Origin: Sodiomyces alkalinus F11
Taxonomy: Eukaryota; Ascomycota; Sordariomycetes; Glomerellales; Plectosphaerellaceae
Length of the DNA stretch: 64,000 nucleotides
Assembly: GCF_003711515.1 (NCBI RefSeq)
Contig: NW_021167079.1
Location: 5,435,989 to 5,499,988 of the forward strand
Reading direction: 5' to 3'
Shown here: positions 22,582 through 34,098 of the stretch, piece after piece
How the letters are laid out: each line of letters starts with the position of its first letter
Position numbering within the stretch: the stretch's first letter is position 1
Program-made: the position numbers and the translations under genes
Notes under the pieces: model-generated
Told to the model about the DNA's origin: nothing
Databases searched by the model: none
What the model saw: the letters and a program-made list of their open reading frames with translations, nothing else

Positions 22582-24646
22582 GTGCACCTCAATTCTGACG
22601 ACTGAAAATACCCATTCCGAGTATCAGATGGCGTTTCGGGGCATTATGAATTGACGAAAGGGCCACATGCGGTAGTTTCGGGCAGACGTCTGCGATGGGT
22701 GATGGTCATTGTCTTTTTCTTAGATAGCTGCACCTCCATGCATGGGATCTCACCCAACTGCAACAAATCAATGCAGCACAATTAATAACTTCTTTCGCTT
22801 TAACATGGGCCCGTTGAAATCGAACCATTCGTTTCGTGTACTCGGTTCTAACGGCGAAGTTGTGGCTTGGAGCGGCATATTCGTCACTCGTCACGAACAC
22901 GTCCCAGCATGAAGCCGGGCGATGAGAGGCCTTCATCGCGTACAGAGTATCATATGTACAAAACTCGGTGATGCATCATGGCCGACTGCGCGAAACGAGC
23001 GAAAACAAGAATTGGCAGCTGCTTTTGGCAAGTTCTCGACAATTGACTGTTCTATGAAGCATATTTCCAAAAGTCTTAGCAGCTCACAGCAATTTTCCCA
23101 ACGATACCGCAAGCGCTCGCGTCGTGGCAGAGAAATAGAGGACAGTTTCGCCCTATTATATACCTCTTACAGTATGTCGTCAGCGAACCTGTTTTTATAT
23201 AAGAAAAAAAAAAAAAGGAAAAGGCCTAGAATATATAGCACGCCGTATCAGCAGACCTAAGGCCAGTTATAAAAATGGTGCTCGTATTTTCACACTCCAA
23301 CTGAGGGCCGATTTCCGGTCTATGTACGTACATAACGTATTATACGTCGGGAGGGACAGTCTCCGTATGATGATAACACAGCGCAGCTGAACTCCGTCAA
23401 AATGTGCAAAGTGCCCCTCGCGAGGCAGTAGCAGGCTTTCGAGGGATTGATGATAGTTTCAACAACGATAGGCGGTAGGTAGCGGACATTATGGGGATGA
23501 AGTTGTTTAATAATGGGATTCTGAATCGGTCCCCAACTGGACGAACCAGCGTGATGCGTTTGGACCTAGGTATCTCTTGATCACAAGCTTGTCAAGTATC
23601 AACAGAAATGCTGTCGGACCGGGCTCCCCGGCTTACATTACACTAGCGCACAATAGGGTACACGTATCTCGCCCTGGGAAATTCTCCACCTTAGCCTCCC
23701 TGTTCCTCATGAAAAATGATGATCCCCCACCCCAATAGGCACACCAATTCTCCCGAACAATGCCTTAAATGTCCGAATACATTTGCTTGCATCAAGCAAT
23801 CTGCTAAACTTAAGTCCCTATTAAGCTCCGAGTTTAGTAATAGGCTAGCCGGTAAGGTATCTAGGGAAAGAGATATTCTCGAGGGATTGGGTTGCTGTAC
23901 TCCGCACTGTTGTCTCAGGCTTGGTACGAAATTTCTCGGGGGCAGGTATCCGTACAATTTTACTTGGCATACCGTAAGGTACCTTACTTCGCGTGAAGTG
24001 ATGGGATCTCACTGACCTTTGGTACCGCCCTATAACGCAGTGTAAAGCTAGGTATTGGAAGGTAGCAGTGCACTTGTGCAATAGCCCACTTCACCTGCAT
24101 CTACCCACTTGACCGGGAGTTGCTGCAGCAGGCCATGGTGTTGATATGGTGCAATTCTCGCGGCCGCTACCCGATTCGCCCCTTGGGTGGGCTTCTACAG
24201 AATAAGAGGCCCAGAATCCCTATTCGATGTCCACTATTCAGGTGGCTGATTCCCCTCCCGCCCCCTAAATCTTTCAGTTGCCGCCGGTCACCGGTAGTTC
24301 AGCCTTCTGTCCCGCAGACGATCGACGGTTCCAGATGCACGGGCCATACCCTTAGCAGTTATGCCGACCCTGAAATTGATTCTCACGACAGGGGGACAAG
24401 GGGGCTTGTGAATTTTGTTTGCTCTTTTCCCTCGCTCGACCGACCCCTTACTTTACTGGCTTCTGTTGCTTTTCTCCTCTCTCTCTTTCTCTCTTCTACT
24501 TTTCTTTTTCTTTTCCTTTTCTTCTTTAATTCCATAATTCCATCTTGTTTGCGTCTCTTTCCTTTCCCTTCCTTTTTTTGTATGCATTCTTCGGTGTCTT
24601 CCGCCTTCGAGTCTGTCATCGAGTCGTCGTGGTGGCGGAGATAAGC
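22582..24646. other. Intergenic region between grg-1 and the EBP-like gene
   Basis: About 2.1 kb without a supported gene. It has a poly-A tract at 23203-23217, one perfect TAAGGTACCTTA palindrome (23975-23986), and a long CT-rich promoter tract (24420-24600) leading into the EBP-like gene. The open frame 24120-24644 is low-complexity promoter sequence. Confidence 0.5.
23975..23986. repeat. 12-bp palindrome TAAGGTACCTTA (copy 2)
   Basis: Identical to the copies at 7204, 42588, 42897 and 42918; intergenic. Confidence 0.85.
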
Positions 24647-25585
24647 ATGAGTGAACCAGCAACGGCAGCCAGCACACCCATCCTCAGTATGGCGGACATT
24701 GACTCACAAATACATCCCGACCTGTTCGATAAGGTCACCCTCGTGTCCTTGGCATCCACCGTCGCAATTCTGGCTATCGCTGTCCTCATCTCCCGTTGTG
24801 TCGTTCCCTCCTCTACATCAACCACTTATAAGGCCCTCTTCGTATGGCACGCCTTTGATGCTCTCATCCACTTTCTCCTAGAGGGCAGCTTTCTTTATCA
24901 TTGCTTCTTCTCCTACATACCCATATCCGACGCCACTACCCTCGACCTTGCGTCACTCCACCCGACGCCCGCGAATTACCTGGGTCGTTCCGATCGTGTC
25001 CACGGCTCCCAGGTTGGCGGCGACAACCCTTTTGCCAAGCTATGGATGGTGTATGCAAAGGCCGACAAGAGGTGGGCTGGCGCAGATGTTGTATGTGTAC
25101 CTCGTATATGCCGTGCTTGTCCGTGAAGGAAAAGAAGAAAAAAGACGTTCCCACTAATCGCAGAGTGAAACGTACCAGGGGGTCATCAGCCTTGAGCTTC
25201 TCACCGTTTTTGGTGCCGGTCCTTTGGCGGTATACATCTGCTATCTCATCGCCAAACGGGACCCTCGGGTAAATATCTGGCTGCTCGTAATTGCCACGGC
25301 CGAGTTGTACGGAGGTGAGACGCACACAACCCTGTTGCCAATGCCCGACATTCCTAACCTGAACTTGGTCCCCTTCGATCATCTCTAGGCTTCATGACGT
25401 TCTGCCCTGAATGGCTCACGGGCAATTCCAACTTGGACGGTAGCAACTTCATGTACCTCTGGGTGTACCTTGTCTTCTTCAACGGCCTGTGGGTCGTGAT
25501 CCCTCTGTATGTCAGCTACGTCGCCTTCGGGGAAATCTCCAAGGCATTTTCTGCGGCTTCAGTCTCGGAAAAGAAGACGTTGTGA
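24647..25585 (+). CDS. Emopamil-binding-protein-like (EXPERA) sterol isomerase
   Basis: Exons 24647-25090, 25164-25314 and 25389-25585, 263 residues, phases 0 and 1. The EXPERA/EBP fold has about five membrane helices. Helix 1 is near residues 28-50. The residues known to matter in mammalian EBP are present: His and Glu in HFLLEGSF, Glu in SLELLTVFGAGPLA, and Asn and Trp in FFNGLWVVIPLY. EBP proteins convert delta-8 to delta-7 sterols in the ER membrane. Most fungi perform this step with the unrelated Erg2, so this protein may be a second isomerase or may act on another sterol or terpenoid. Splicing rebuilds GADVSETYQGVISLELL and ELYGGFMTFCPEWL, which supports the model. The C-terminus (KAFSAASVSEKKTL) ends in a lysine-rich tail of the ER-retention type. 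No biosynthetic cluster surrounds it. Confidence 0.87.
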
Positions 25586-26077
25586 GAGGGAAAGAGTCGC
25601 ATTGCCGTGGTATGCGCTGTTGACGGGACATACCGTCCTCGGCCAGGGTGCGAAGCTGGCCTTGTCTCCCCTTTTGACAACCCTACGGCCGGCTCGGGGT
25701 CACAGCGCTCAAGAGTTCGGATGAGACGAATGTCTTACGCCATTAATGATCTATGATACCATCACGAGCTGGCGAAGAAAATGGGCTGGACATCTTTGCA
25801 ATGCTCTCGGAGGAATCCTACACAGCTAGGAATTCGTTAAAGATGCACCTCAAGTGATGCACCTCAAGTCAAAGCAAGTCTCTTAACTGTGAGACCTGCA
25901 CATTAGAACTATACATGTCATACGTTGGCTACCTTATGGTTCATGCCAGCCGACCGTGCCATGTAAGTGATCGTATATATTTGTTTGCGCATGGGGCTCA
26001 TTACTTTTTCTCGTTAATGATCCTATCGACATGACATACTGTGGCGGATTTCAATAAAGAAGGCGAAGCCCCCTTTC
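25586..26077. other. Convergent intergenic region (EBP-like / S1 nuclease)
   Basis: Short intergenic stretch holding both 3' UTRs. A direct repeat GATGCACCTCAAGT lies near 25841-25870. No gene is seen. Confidence 0.55.
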
Positions 26078-27283
26078 TCATGCACCTCCATTGGGACCAC
26101 CACTCCAACTCGGGACAAGATTGATGATAACGTCCCTCTCCTTCAATTGACAGTCGGCAAGGCGATTGAACCACGTGGCAATGCGCAGGACCGCCTTGGC
26201 CATCTGGACCTCGGCGATGTGCCAGGCTCCGGCAGCGTAGCCGCTGTAGAGGAGGTCGGTCCCGTTCCCTACGGTCTGCGAGAAGGCGTAGTCGCAGTTC
26301 CACTGGTTCGCGTCGCGGGCCCACTCGAGCGGGCAGTCAAGAGCCGTGGACGGGTCGGCGCAGGACAGCCACGACTTGGTCGGGACAAAGTAGGAATCCT
26401 CCTGGATCTTGTGAACCATGGCCTCGAAGAACGGATCGATGGTTTCGTTTCCAAACCCCGTTCCTGGCTCGTGGCCTGCCAGAGTGTAGACGATGCGGCC
26501 GTCCCAGATCTAGGCATGGCATTGGTTAGTCCATTATGGGTAGTCAAGGTAGCATGGTTAGGAGAAACGATTCCAAGAGAGGGGTTATGCTGAAGAGCGT
26601 TGTGGAGACTGGGAAACTCACGGAGTGTAGGTTGGTCTGGACACCTCCAAACAGAACGGGAATGTCGTTCCCGCCCCTCGCCTGGCCGGTGACGTGCATG
26701 GGCTGGGCGATATCCATGATGAAATGGGTGATGAACTTGGCCGCGTTCGCACACGTGGCGTTGGCGCCGCTTTCGAGTCTGCCCTCCTTGACGTCCCGGA
26801 TGCATGACTTGAGGATCTGGGTCTCATTGCCGATGGCGCTAACAATGCATCCATCGGAGGTGCAGTCGCGGTGGAAATATACATTGCAGAAGCTGGGCGG
26901 CTGGTCGCCCGGGTTGATGAAGTGCCAGGGCGCTGTGTGCGAGCCCTCAGGTGTGCCGCGGTGGGCGTCGGCCCAAGCGCCGATCCGGCCTAGGCTGCCA
27001 TCGGCTTCGGGCTCGAGGATCTCAGCGATGATGGCCTTTGCGGGGTCAGAAAGGAGCTTGTCGGCCGCGTAGCCTATCTGTTGGTGGACTATGGGTTTCG
27101 CTTCATCAACATCCGGTTTCTCCTCCCACATATTTCGTTTGACACGACATCCTCCGCCTGTAGATGCGTATCCAGGGAACAGTTGAGGGGCAACCTGGCC
27201 TTACCATCCGTATTCCAAGCCAGAGCTGGTGTTGCAAGCAGACCGGCGACTGCGAGAGCGCCGGCGAATTGAGATGTGTGCAT
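26078..27283 (-). CDS. Secreted S1/P1-type zinc nuclease
   Basis: Exons 27283-27205, 27088-26622 and 26509-26078, 325 residues. It cleaves single-stranded DNA and RNA, and 3'-nucleotides, at a trinuclear zinc site. A signal peptide (1-22, ending PALA) leaves the mature N-terminal Trp23 that itself binds zinc. Other ligands are visible: His28 (VHQQIGY, rebuilt across intron 1), Asp67 (GAWADAHRG), His82 (PWHFIN), His148, Asp152 and His158 (HFIMDIAQPMHV), and His181 and Asp185 (LHSIWDG, rebuilt across intron 2). The full set suggests an active enzyme. The cysteines and N-X-S/T sites (NATCAN, GNGTD) suit an extracellular glycoprotein. The likely use is phosphate and nucleoside scavenging. The C-terminal end is slightly extended relative to the core fold and rich in Gly and Pro. 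Confidence 0.93.
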
Positions 27284-30156
27284 TGCGATTAACTGCGATG
27301 GCGATGGCGATGGCGTCCGTATACAGGAAGACAGGACAATCTCGAAGGCCAATGGCGACTGCAATTAAATGCACTGGAAGAAAACCCCCCTGGGCGAATT
27401 GAGCCACAGACAAAGGTGGAAACTGCGGGAGACGCAATAATTGAAGAACCCTCCGCATCTCGAACATTGGGGATGTCGACGTCTTTTATTCCCATTTCCC
27501 CTGTCCCATGAATTTTCTCCTGGACGTGGGAATCCTATCGCTCCACCATTCAGGTCACCTTCCCAGGAGCTCCGATCGGAAAGATGAAGAAGAGGGGCGA
27601 ATGCAGTTGGACGTTCTCGTGGTGTTGACCGAAATTGTACTTCTTGGACCTTACTAAAGGGGTTAGAATCTTTCAAGTTGACCGGGGGCATCGTCGGCAG
27701 GAGATAACAGGCCGTGGGATGCCAGCGAAGATCCTGTTGTCGATCGCCCGCCGTTGGTTCATTGTTGTTAACAATTGACCGTTGGTCCCCCGAATGTCGG
27801 CCAGTTTGTTGCAAGGGAACTTTCACTTGCTCTCTCTTTTTTTTTTTTGTTTTTTTTTTGTTCCCAGTCAGGAAGAAAGATTGAGCGGTCGGCTCCGGCT
27901 CCGGCCCAGGGTTTGATGGGAAGCGACCGTCGATCCGGGCCCCGAGGTGCCAGAGAATCGGCTTTTGGTGGGACTCCCGAGCCAATCCCAGTTGGCCATT
28001 GGAGGTAATGACACCGACCTGCTGCCGTGGAGCAAAGTGAGTGCGCTGTGTGTTTCCAAGACATCTGACAGAAATGCCGTGTCTCTACCGGAGAATAACT
28101 CCTCCCATTACCTCCGAGTCGCAACAGCATCATACTTCATGATATCATCCTCTTCCTCAGTAACGTAGCACGCACGAGTTGGGAAAAGCCGTTGCTTGCA
28201 AAATGGTGCAAAGTTTTGCTACAAGTCGTCCGTCACTTCCAGTGGACTTACCAAGATATTATCGCCTTTGATGTTCCATACAGCATAGACAGCCACTCCG
28301 GGACGGTGGCAATGGGTCTACGGAGACAGAGAGATAGAGCGGGACCTATGCTGTCCCACGGAATTCGGCCGGGGGAGGCCGGGGAAAGTGACTTAATAGC
28401 CGGGCAATTAAAAGACTTAATAAAGTGGACGAGAATCTCTAAAATTCGACTGCAGGAGGGAAGCGACGCATTAAGGCGTATTCTACGGAGCAGAAGAGCC
28501 AGTGTGCTGGGGTTCTTGGCAGGCAGAAGAACAGTTAGGCCGTTATTAGTGAGGAAGGCAGGTATGTTGAAAGTGTGGAGGGAGTCTAAAAAATTTGATG
28601 CTTAGCCTATCCATAATAAAGTCGGACTAAAGAAAGGCGAGTTATGCACGGGTAGGGGGAAATTCACGTCAGAGTGAATCAGAGATATCGCTGCCGCTTG
28701 GACCGTCTTTACGCATGTAGGCATCGCCATATGCACTCCGCGTTGGCCCGAGCGGGCTGAAGAACTTCGGATGAGTTTGCGTGATGGACCATGAAGTCCG
28801 GATACGATGTATGAATGACCTTGAAGCATAGGCAGTATGCTTGAAGCTCTCGAGTCAGATGGCGATGGCGTCTTGCCCATCAAAAGCAGGAGATGTCGAC
28901 TCGAAAAATCGAGGACATCAGCGTAGGGTACCTTAACCAAGTAATTACCTTATCTACCTTATTCGTAGCTTAAGGTAGGTAAGGTACGGTAGATATGGCT
29001 ATAGTGGGTCTAGAGCCCCCTTGGCTCGAGCCAGAAGTTTGACCCGCACCTCATGTTACCCCAAAACTAAACCACATACGGTCTAGTGCATGACTTCCCG
29101 AGGCCCGAGCTCGGACATTTTCGACATATTCGAACTTCACGTTTCTCAGGCCCTGGACGCGAAGCAGCTTGGAAACTTCGTGTGTTACATGAGTGCCTCA
29201 ACCCATTATCACGTCCATGCTCTACCTCGTTTTGGCCGGGGTAGCTGCCGCGGACGCGGCTCGAACGTCTGCTAGCTTCGTCTTGGCAATGGCGGGAACA
29301 TCTGCACCAAAAGTCTTACTGCCTGGTGTCCCGTCCGGTGCCGCATCTTGGATCCCTACGAAGCACTTCGTACAACGTACTTCAGCACTCCTGTGTTGGT
29401 GTCAATGATGAAGCCACTCTTCATGCCAGCTGGCCTAAGACTCACCATAAGCGAGTGGCACCAGTCGATCTTCTTGGCCCCGTCTCCTGCGCTAGCTAAC
29501 CCATAAACGTCTTGTCCTCCTTAACCGGCGGGGCCAAGTCGCGATTCACTCTTCTCGCATTGGTCTCCGGCTATCGTTTAATCGTCCCCAGGTTCCAGCC
29601 CTCCTTTAGCCCCTGATGTCAATGTCGAAGATACTCATTTTTACAACCTGGTATCCAATGACATGGGTAATGCGTGCGAGAGAGCCCTGTAGCTACGAAT
29701 GTGATTAGGTCTTGCATACGGGGTTCCCGCTAGCTGATCGTCTCAGCCCTCCACACACCTTTACCCACCGGGGTTGTCCTGCGGATATGCCCTCTCCAGG
29801 TGTCGGGTAACCCTACCATACCTAGTTCTGCCTGTGGCTCTAGCCTTGTGTCCTCGAACACCCTCCCCCCCCCATCTTCCTGTCCATCCCATCTACGACT
29901 GTCAGTGTTTCTCATGGCTGCTTTCCTCCTTTCCATTTGCTCTTCGTCCCCGCCAGCCCTTTGTCTTTCTTTCTTCTGAACTTTCCTTTCACGCTTTCAC
30001 GACTTTTACTTACTTTCTTCTCAGAGACGGCAGATCTTCCTCGGTAGCCGATGGCCTGGATGGTCTCCCCCATTCATTAATTCTGCCATCTCTACGGCCC
30101 GTCACACGCTCTTTTTGATTCCGACTGCCCTTTCGATAGCTGGCTACCTGGCAAAA
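27284..30156. other. Intergenic region, 2.9 kb, between the S1 nuclease and the 7-TM gene
   Basis: No supported gene. A poly-T/poly-A bearing stretch lies at 27836-27861. A cluster of AGGTA/TACCTT motifs lies at 28925-28995. A composite inverted repeat lies at 29357-29380. The stretch 29840-30030 is C/T-rich and looks like the promoter and leader of the 7-TM gene. The open frame 28192-28605 (137 codons) has no recognisable features. Confidence 0.5.
29357..29380. repeat. Composite inverted repeat TACGAAG-CA-CTTCGTA fused to GTACAACGTAC
   Basis: 29357-29372 is a perfect 7-bp inverted repeat with a 2-bp centre. It overlaps the 11-mer GTACAACGTAC (29370-29380), which recurs at 40178, 41708 (reverse) and 50350. 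It is intergenic. Confidence 0.8.
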
Positions 30157-32409
30157 ATGAACCCCTGGGGCTGGACGGATCCCCACGGCGGTCTGTGGGC
30201 GCGAGATCACCCTCATTCTTTCGATTCTGACTTTGGCAATGGCGGCAACGGCGTAGGGGGCGGTGGCAGTGGCGGCGGTGCTGGCCAGGAATTCGCCTTC
30301 CAGGCGAACGGAACATCGCAGACTGCCATCCTCAACGAGTTAAGATTCCAGGCCGCGCGCTCCATACGAACCTCGACCATAATTCTCGCCATCTTCAATG
30401 TCGTGGCCGCCTTTGCCACCATCTTGGGTATCTTGTGGGACAGCTATGTGACCAAGAAGAGGGACGATCCCAAGTTCAAGTTTCGGTATGCTACCACGAG
30501 GGCGTGGAATAAGAAGCCGCACCACCTATACGACAACAGAAGACCAGGGGAAAGGAGAATTCTGTAAGAGCTCTTTGCTGACAATGGGACAGGACATCGG
30601 GGTTTACCTTTGTTGGCCCGACCGAGACCTTCCCGCTCGCATTGTCTATCGGCATTGTTATTCAAGGAACGGTCTTCGCCATTGCACAGTCGACTGGCCT
30701 CGACTCTTTATTTCAAATTGGGTGTGCCCTCACATCACAAATGATGCTACCCGGTACGTCTTGTCTCTCGACGCCTCCCGGTAGAAATCTCGCGCGATTC
30801 ATCATCTCAATCAATACTGACAGGGAGGGGCGGTAGCTGTCTTCATTGTTCCCTATATCCAATTCGTCCTCGGCTTGGAGGTGACATCTCGGGCCTTGCG
30901 ACGACGGCCTTTTTCTCCCAAGGGCAAATGGACAACTGCTAGCTGCGTTGCGATCATCGGCACACTGCTTCTCGCTTCTTTTCTCGTCACTCATTTTGTC
31001 TACCCTCCTAACTTTTGCTTCGGTTCTCTTTTCTGGTTTGTTCAGCGGTGGAAAAAGGGCATCTTCATCGTCATGATTATCATCGCCGTGACCCTCATCA
31101 TCTGTATCGGGGTCATATTCTGGAGGCTACACGCCGGTTGTGATATTGATGATCCTGTCGAACGGGATGCCTCTTCTAGGATGGTGTACTATCTGGCCTT
31201 TGCCGTAATCTCTATTGTACGTTGGAGCTCCTCCCCATCTCTGTCTCCGGAAACACCTGGCTAACCGCACGTCTGCAGTGTTTCTCTCTGCCCTTTTTCT
31301 ACAGCCTTATTTTTATGGACTTGAGGACGTCAGGGAACCAGCCCTTGAATTTTTCCATGATGGCATCCGTCGTCGCGAACCTCTCGGGCCTTATGACGGG
31401 CGGTCTTCATTTATTTTTGCGGTCGAGCTGCCTCACTACCTTCGGACCTCGCGACAAGTATGGAGAGCCCAGAGACAAGCTCAAAGCCGACATTCGAGTT
31501 CACAAATCCGACGGTTACGGCGATGGCTTCGGAGACGACAATGGAATGGGACAGAGATGGTCTGCGGGTTCGGGCTTGGCCTCATCGTGGTATGGAAAGG
31601 GAGATCAGGAGGAGAAACGAGTTGAGAGCCCATCCGGCACACCGACCTACGACGGCCCGAATCCCCTTCGAGTCCACGAACTGTACGCGGGGACGCCACA
31701 GCTGAGGGTTCCCGAACCCACGCAGCCACCTTCGGCGTTCCAAACATTGAAGGAACATATTCGAAAGTCGTCGTACTCACTGTTCCCACGAGAGAACAAA
31801 ACTTTTACGCTACTCCCTGCTACCACGTATTCCCCGAATGCGAGTTCATCCGGCCGAAAGCCGCAGGACGAAGATGGCCAGTTGCTTGCTCCTCCCCCCT
31901 TGGTACTTGATACTGGGCTCCGCCACAGACGTGATTCTTCCATGGGTTCGCATGCCACCGTTCAGATCGGACTCCGGTTCTCCAAGGCGGAGGATGCACC
32001 TCCCATCAACTCTCCCATATACCGCGACAGCGGCGAGGTACATAACCTTGGATGTCCGAAACAAAGGGAGATAGGTGGCTCGAAGCGACCAAGCCCTCTG
32101 GGCGTGGGCGAAAATGGGGACGACGGCGACGACACCCTAGTGGTCTTTTCTTCGAAAGGGGATTCTGTCAAATCGATAGCCTCTCGGCCGACGACTCCCA
32201 GCTCACAAGGGCGGGTCCCGGATGAGCCGAAGTTGACCTTGACGGCGGCAGTATACAACCCGAGTCCCCTCAAACCGTCGAGAGTGATCACAAGTCCTCA
32301 GGGGGTGGGTTTTAACGTCCAGAAATCGCTACCACCGCCGCCACCACCGGCCAGGTGTTACAAACCCAACTGCGACTGCGAGGGGCTTCATAAAGCGGAA
32401 TGGATATGA
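30157..32409 (+). CDS. Seven-transmembrane protein of unknown function
   Basis: Exons 30157-30485, 30593-30753, 30828-31216 and 31279-32409, 669 residues. I do not recognise a named family. A Gly-rich N-terminus (GGNGVGGGGSGGGAG) precedes seven hydrophobic segments: roughly IILAIFNVVAAFATILGIL, FPLALSIGIVIQGTVFAIA, GAVAVFIVPYIQFVLGL, SCVAIIGTLLLASFLVTHF, IFIVMIIIAVTLIICIGVIF, MVYYLAFAVISI with the start of exon 4, and MMASVVANLSGLMTGGLHLF. A long disordered tail of about 330 residues follows, rich in Ser, Pro and Asp. It ends with a run of seven prolines and a Cys-containing CYKPNCDCEGLH motif. This layout resembles fungal GPCR-like or sensor proteins, but homology is not shown. The exon 3 acceptor was set at 30827 because only that AG keeps the frame; a closer AG at 30823 would shift it. 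Confidence 0.72.
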
Positions 32410-33208
32410 TATGATTGAAAAGAAGGTGCGCTTGACGCGACTACGGCCTTCAAAAAACACCAGCGCTTCTTCAAAAGAACGTCGTCCCGCGGCCCGCCGC
32501 GCGTGCACGGGACCATGTCGGACTTGGAAGGATAGAACATGATTTTGACGGGATTCGGGGAACGGGGTGAGATTAATACAAGATCCACCAAACTATTTGG
32601 ACGGAGTTGGAGATGGAGGATCTCTTTTTTTCTTCTTCCTTTTTCTTCTCCCTTGGCTACTTACGTCGTGGACGACGTTCCCGCATCGCGGAGTTCTTTT
32701 TTTCCCTTTTTCCCTTTTTCCTTTTTTTCCTTTCTTTTTTTCTTTCTGGTTGCTTCCTGGGCGAGTCCTTTTGATACCTAGGCGACTGAGACATGTCCGG
32801 CTCCTGTTTATGAGGGGTTTTTGTCCCTTTTCACTCCAGCCTTCTCCTGTTCTTACAACGACCTAAACTTGGAATAGACGCCATCGCTGGGTTCGCCGTC
32901 CTTTAGATGGGGCGAGTGGAATCGCTGGCTGACTTCGACTCCTATATGTATAAATTCGACTGTCCTACAGCGCAGTCAATAAACTACACTCTACTTACTC
33001 AACACTCGGTCGAAGACTTGAGATTGTGGTGAACTTTGAGTCCTTGCTTTCACGTAGTTCTCGGTAATCCGCCTCGCGCGACATGGGTAACTTGGGGAAA
33101 TAGTGAACAATGATAAACAAGCGGGCACGACATGAGTCTCAAGATGACGCCGATCGATGTGGTGTCGACTTCAAACTTCTTCACAACAGAGCTTCCACAA
33201 ATATTTGA
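32410..33208. other. Convergent intergenic region (7-TM gene / dolichyldiphosphatase)
   Basis: Contains both 3' UTRs and a strong pyrimidine tract (32625-32755, mostly T with C). No gene is seen. Confidence 0.55.
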
Positions 33209-34098
33209 CTACTTTACCTTACGAGCCTTGCTGCTTCGCGCCTGGATGCGCTTCTCCTCCCACTTCTCCCAGCCAGCCTGGCACAAGTCCTCCTCGAGCA
33301 GAAGATCGCGAAAGCGAAACCATTCTACCAAGGGAATACGCAGAGCCCAGTCCAGAAACCCTTGGTCACGGATATACGAGGTGACAGCGAACCAGGCGAC
33401 GGCGCAGCAAACGCCCGCAGCACACCCCACGAGGACCTGGCGGACGGTATGGTAGCCCAGGTAGACACGACTCCAGCCGACGGCGGCGGCCGCGGTGAAG
33501 GCTATGACGGAACCTACGACGCGTTCGGCGCGGGACAGGGCGCGGGAGCGGTAGCGGGCGTCGCGGGCCGGGTCGTGCGGTGGTTTATGACGGATGAAGA
33601 GGAAGAGGACGAGGAAAAGTGCCCAGAAGAAGACAAACTGGGCGTGGGAGGAAGGCATGCCGTAGCCTTTCCCATGGATGCGGCGGGGGCGCTCTTCCTT
33701 TATCAATCGCTTTAGGGCGAAGTTGGCGGCTTCGCAGCCTAGCTGGCCTAGGAACATCAGGGCTACTTCGACTTCACGGGTCGACCAGATCAACGTGACG
33801 TAGACGACGCAGAGTGCTTGGGGGAGGAGGGCCAGCCAGGCGCAGAGGAAGGAGAGCGGGTCTTCGGGGTCCTAGGTGGGAGGGAAAGACATGTGTCAGT
33901 CAGTTCAGTTATTCAGTTCCTGTGGTCTCGGGATCTTGGCGGGCCAGGGAAGTTGAGTGGGTTTTGCGAAGTGAGGCCTATAGGAAGGGAACTCGACTCG
34001 ACAAGGCGCAGGAAAAGAAGGGCGGGGAACAGAGGTCTACTCACATAGTAAACGTGGGTTAGGGAGAGGGATGCAAGGGGCCTCGTGTCGTCCGCCAT
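33209..34098 (-). CDS. cax4: Dolichyldiphosphatase (PAP2 family)
   Basis: Exons 34098-34045 and 33871-33209, 238 residues, phase 0. It hydrolyses dolichyl pyrophosphate in the ER lumen to recycle the lipid carrier for protein N-glycosylation. The join reads SLSLTHVYY-DPEDPLSFLCAWLALLPQ, the conserved N-terminus of CAX4/Cwh8 proteins. The three PAP2 signature blocks are visible: KRLIKEERPRR (KX6RP-type), GMPSSHAQFVFF (PSGH-type, with catalytic His), and SRVYLGYHTVRQVLVG (SRX5HX3D-type, in which the final Asp appears as Gln in VRQ, as in other dolichyldiphosphatases). There are four to five membrane helices. The length is near that of yeast Cax4. The C-terminus is charged (EKWEEKRIQARSSKARKVK) and cytosolic, with lysines suited to ER retention. 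Confidence 0.92.

Noticed and set aside
28192..28605. 137-codon frame between the S1 nuclease and the 7-TM gene
   Set aside because: No recognisable features or neighbouring exons; unsupported.
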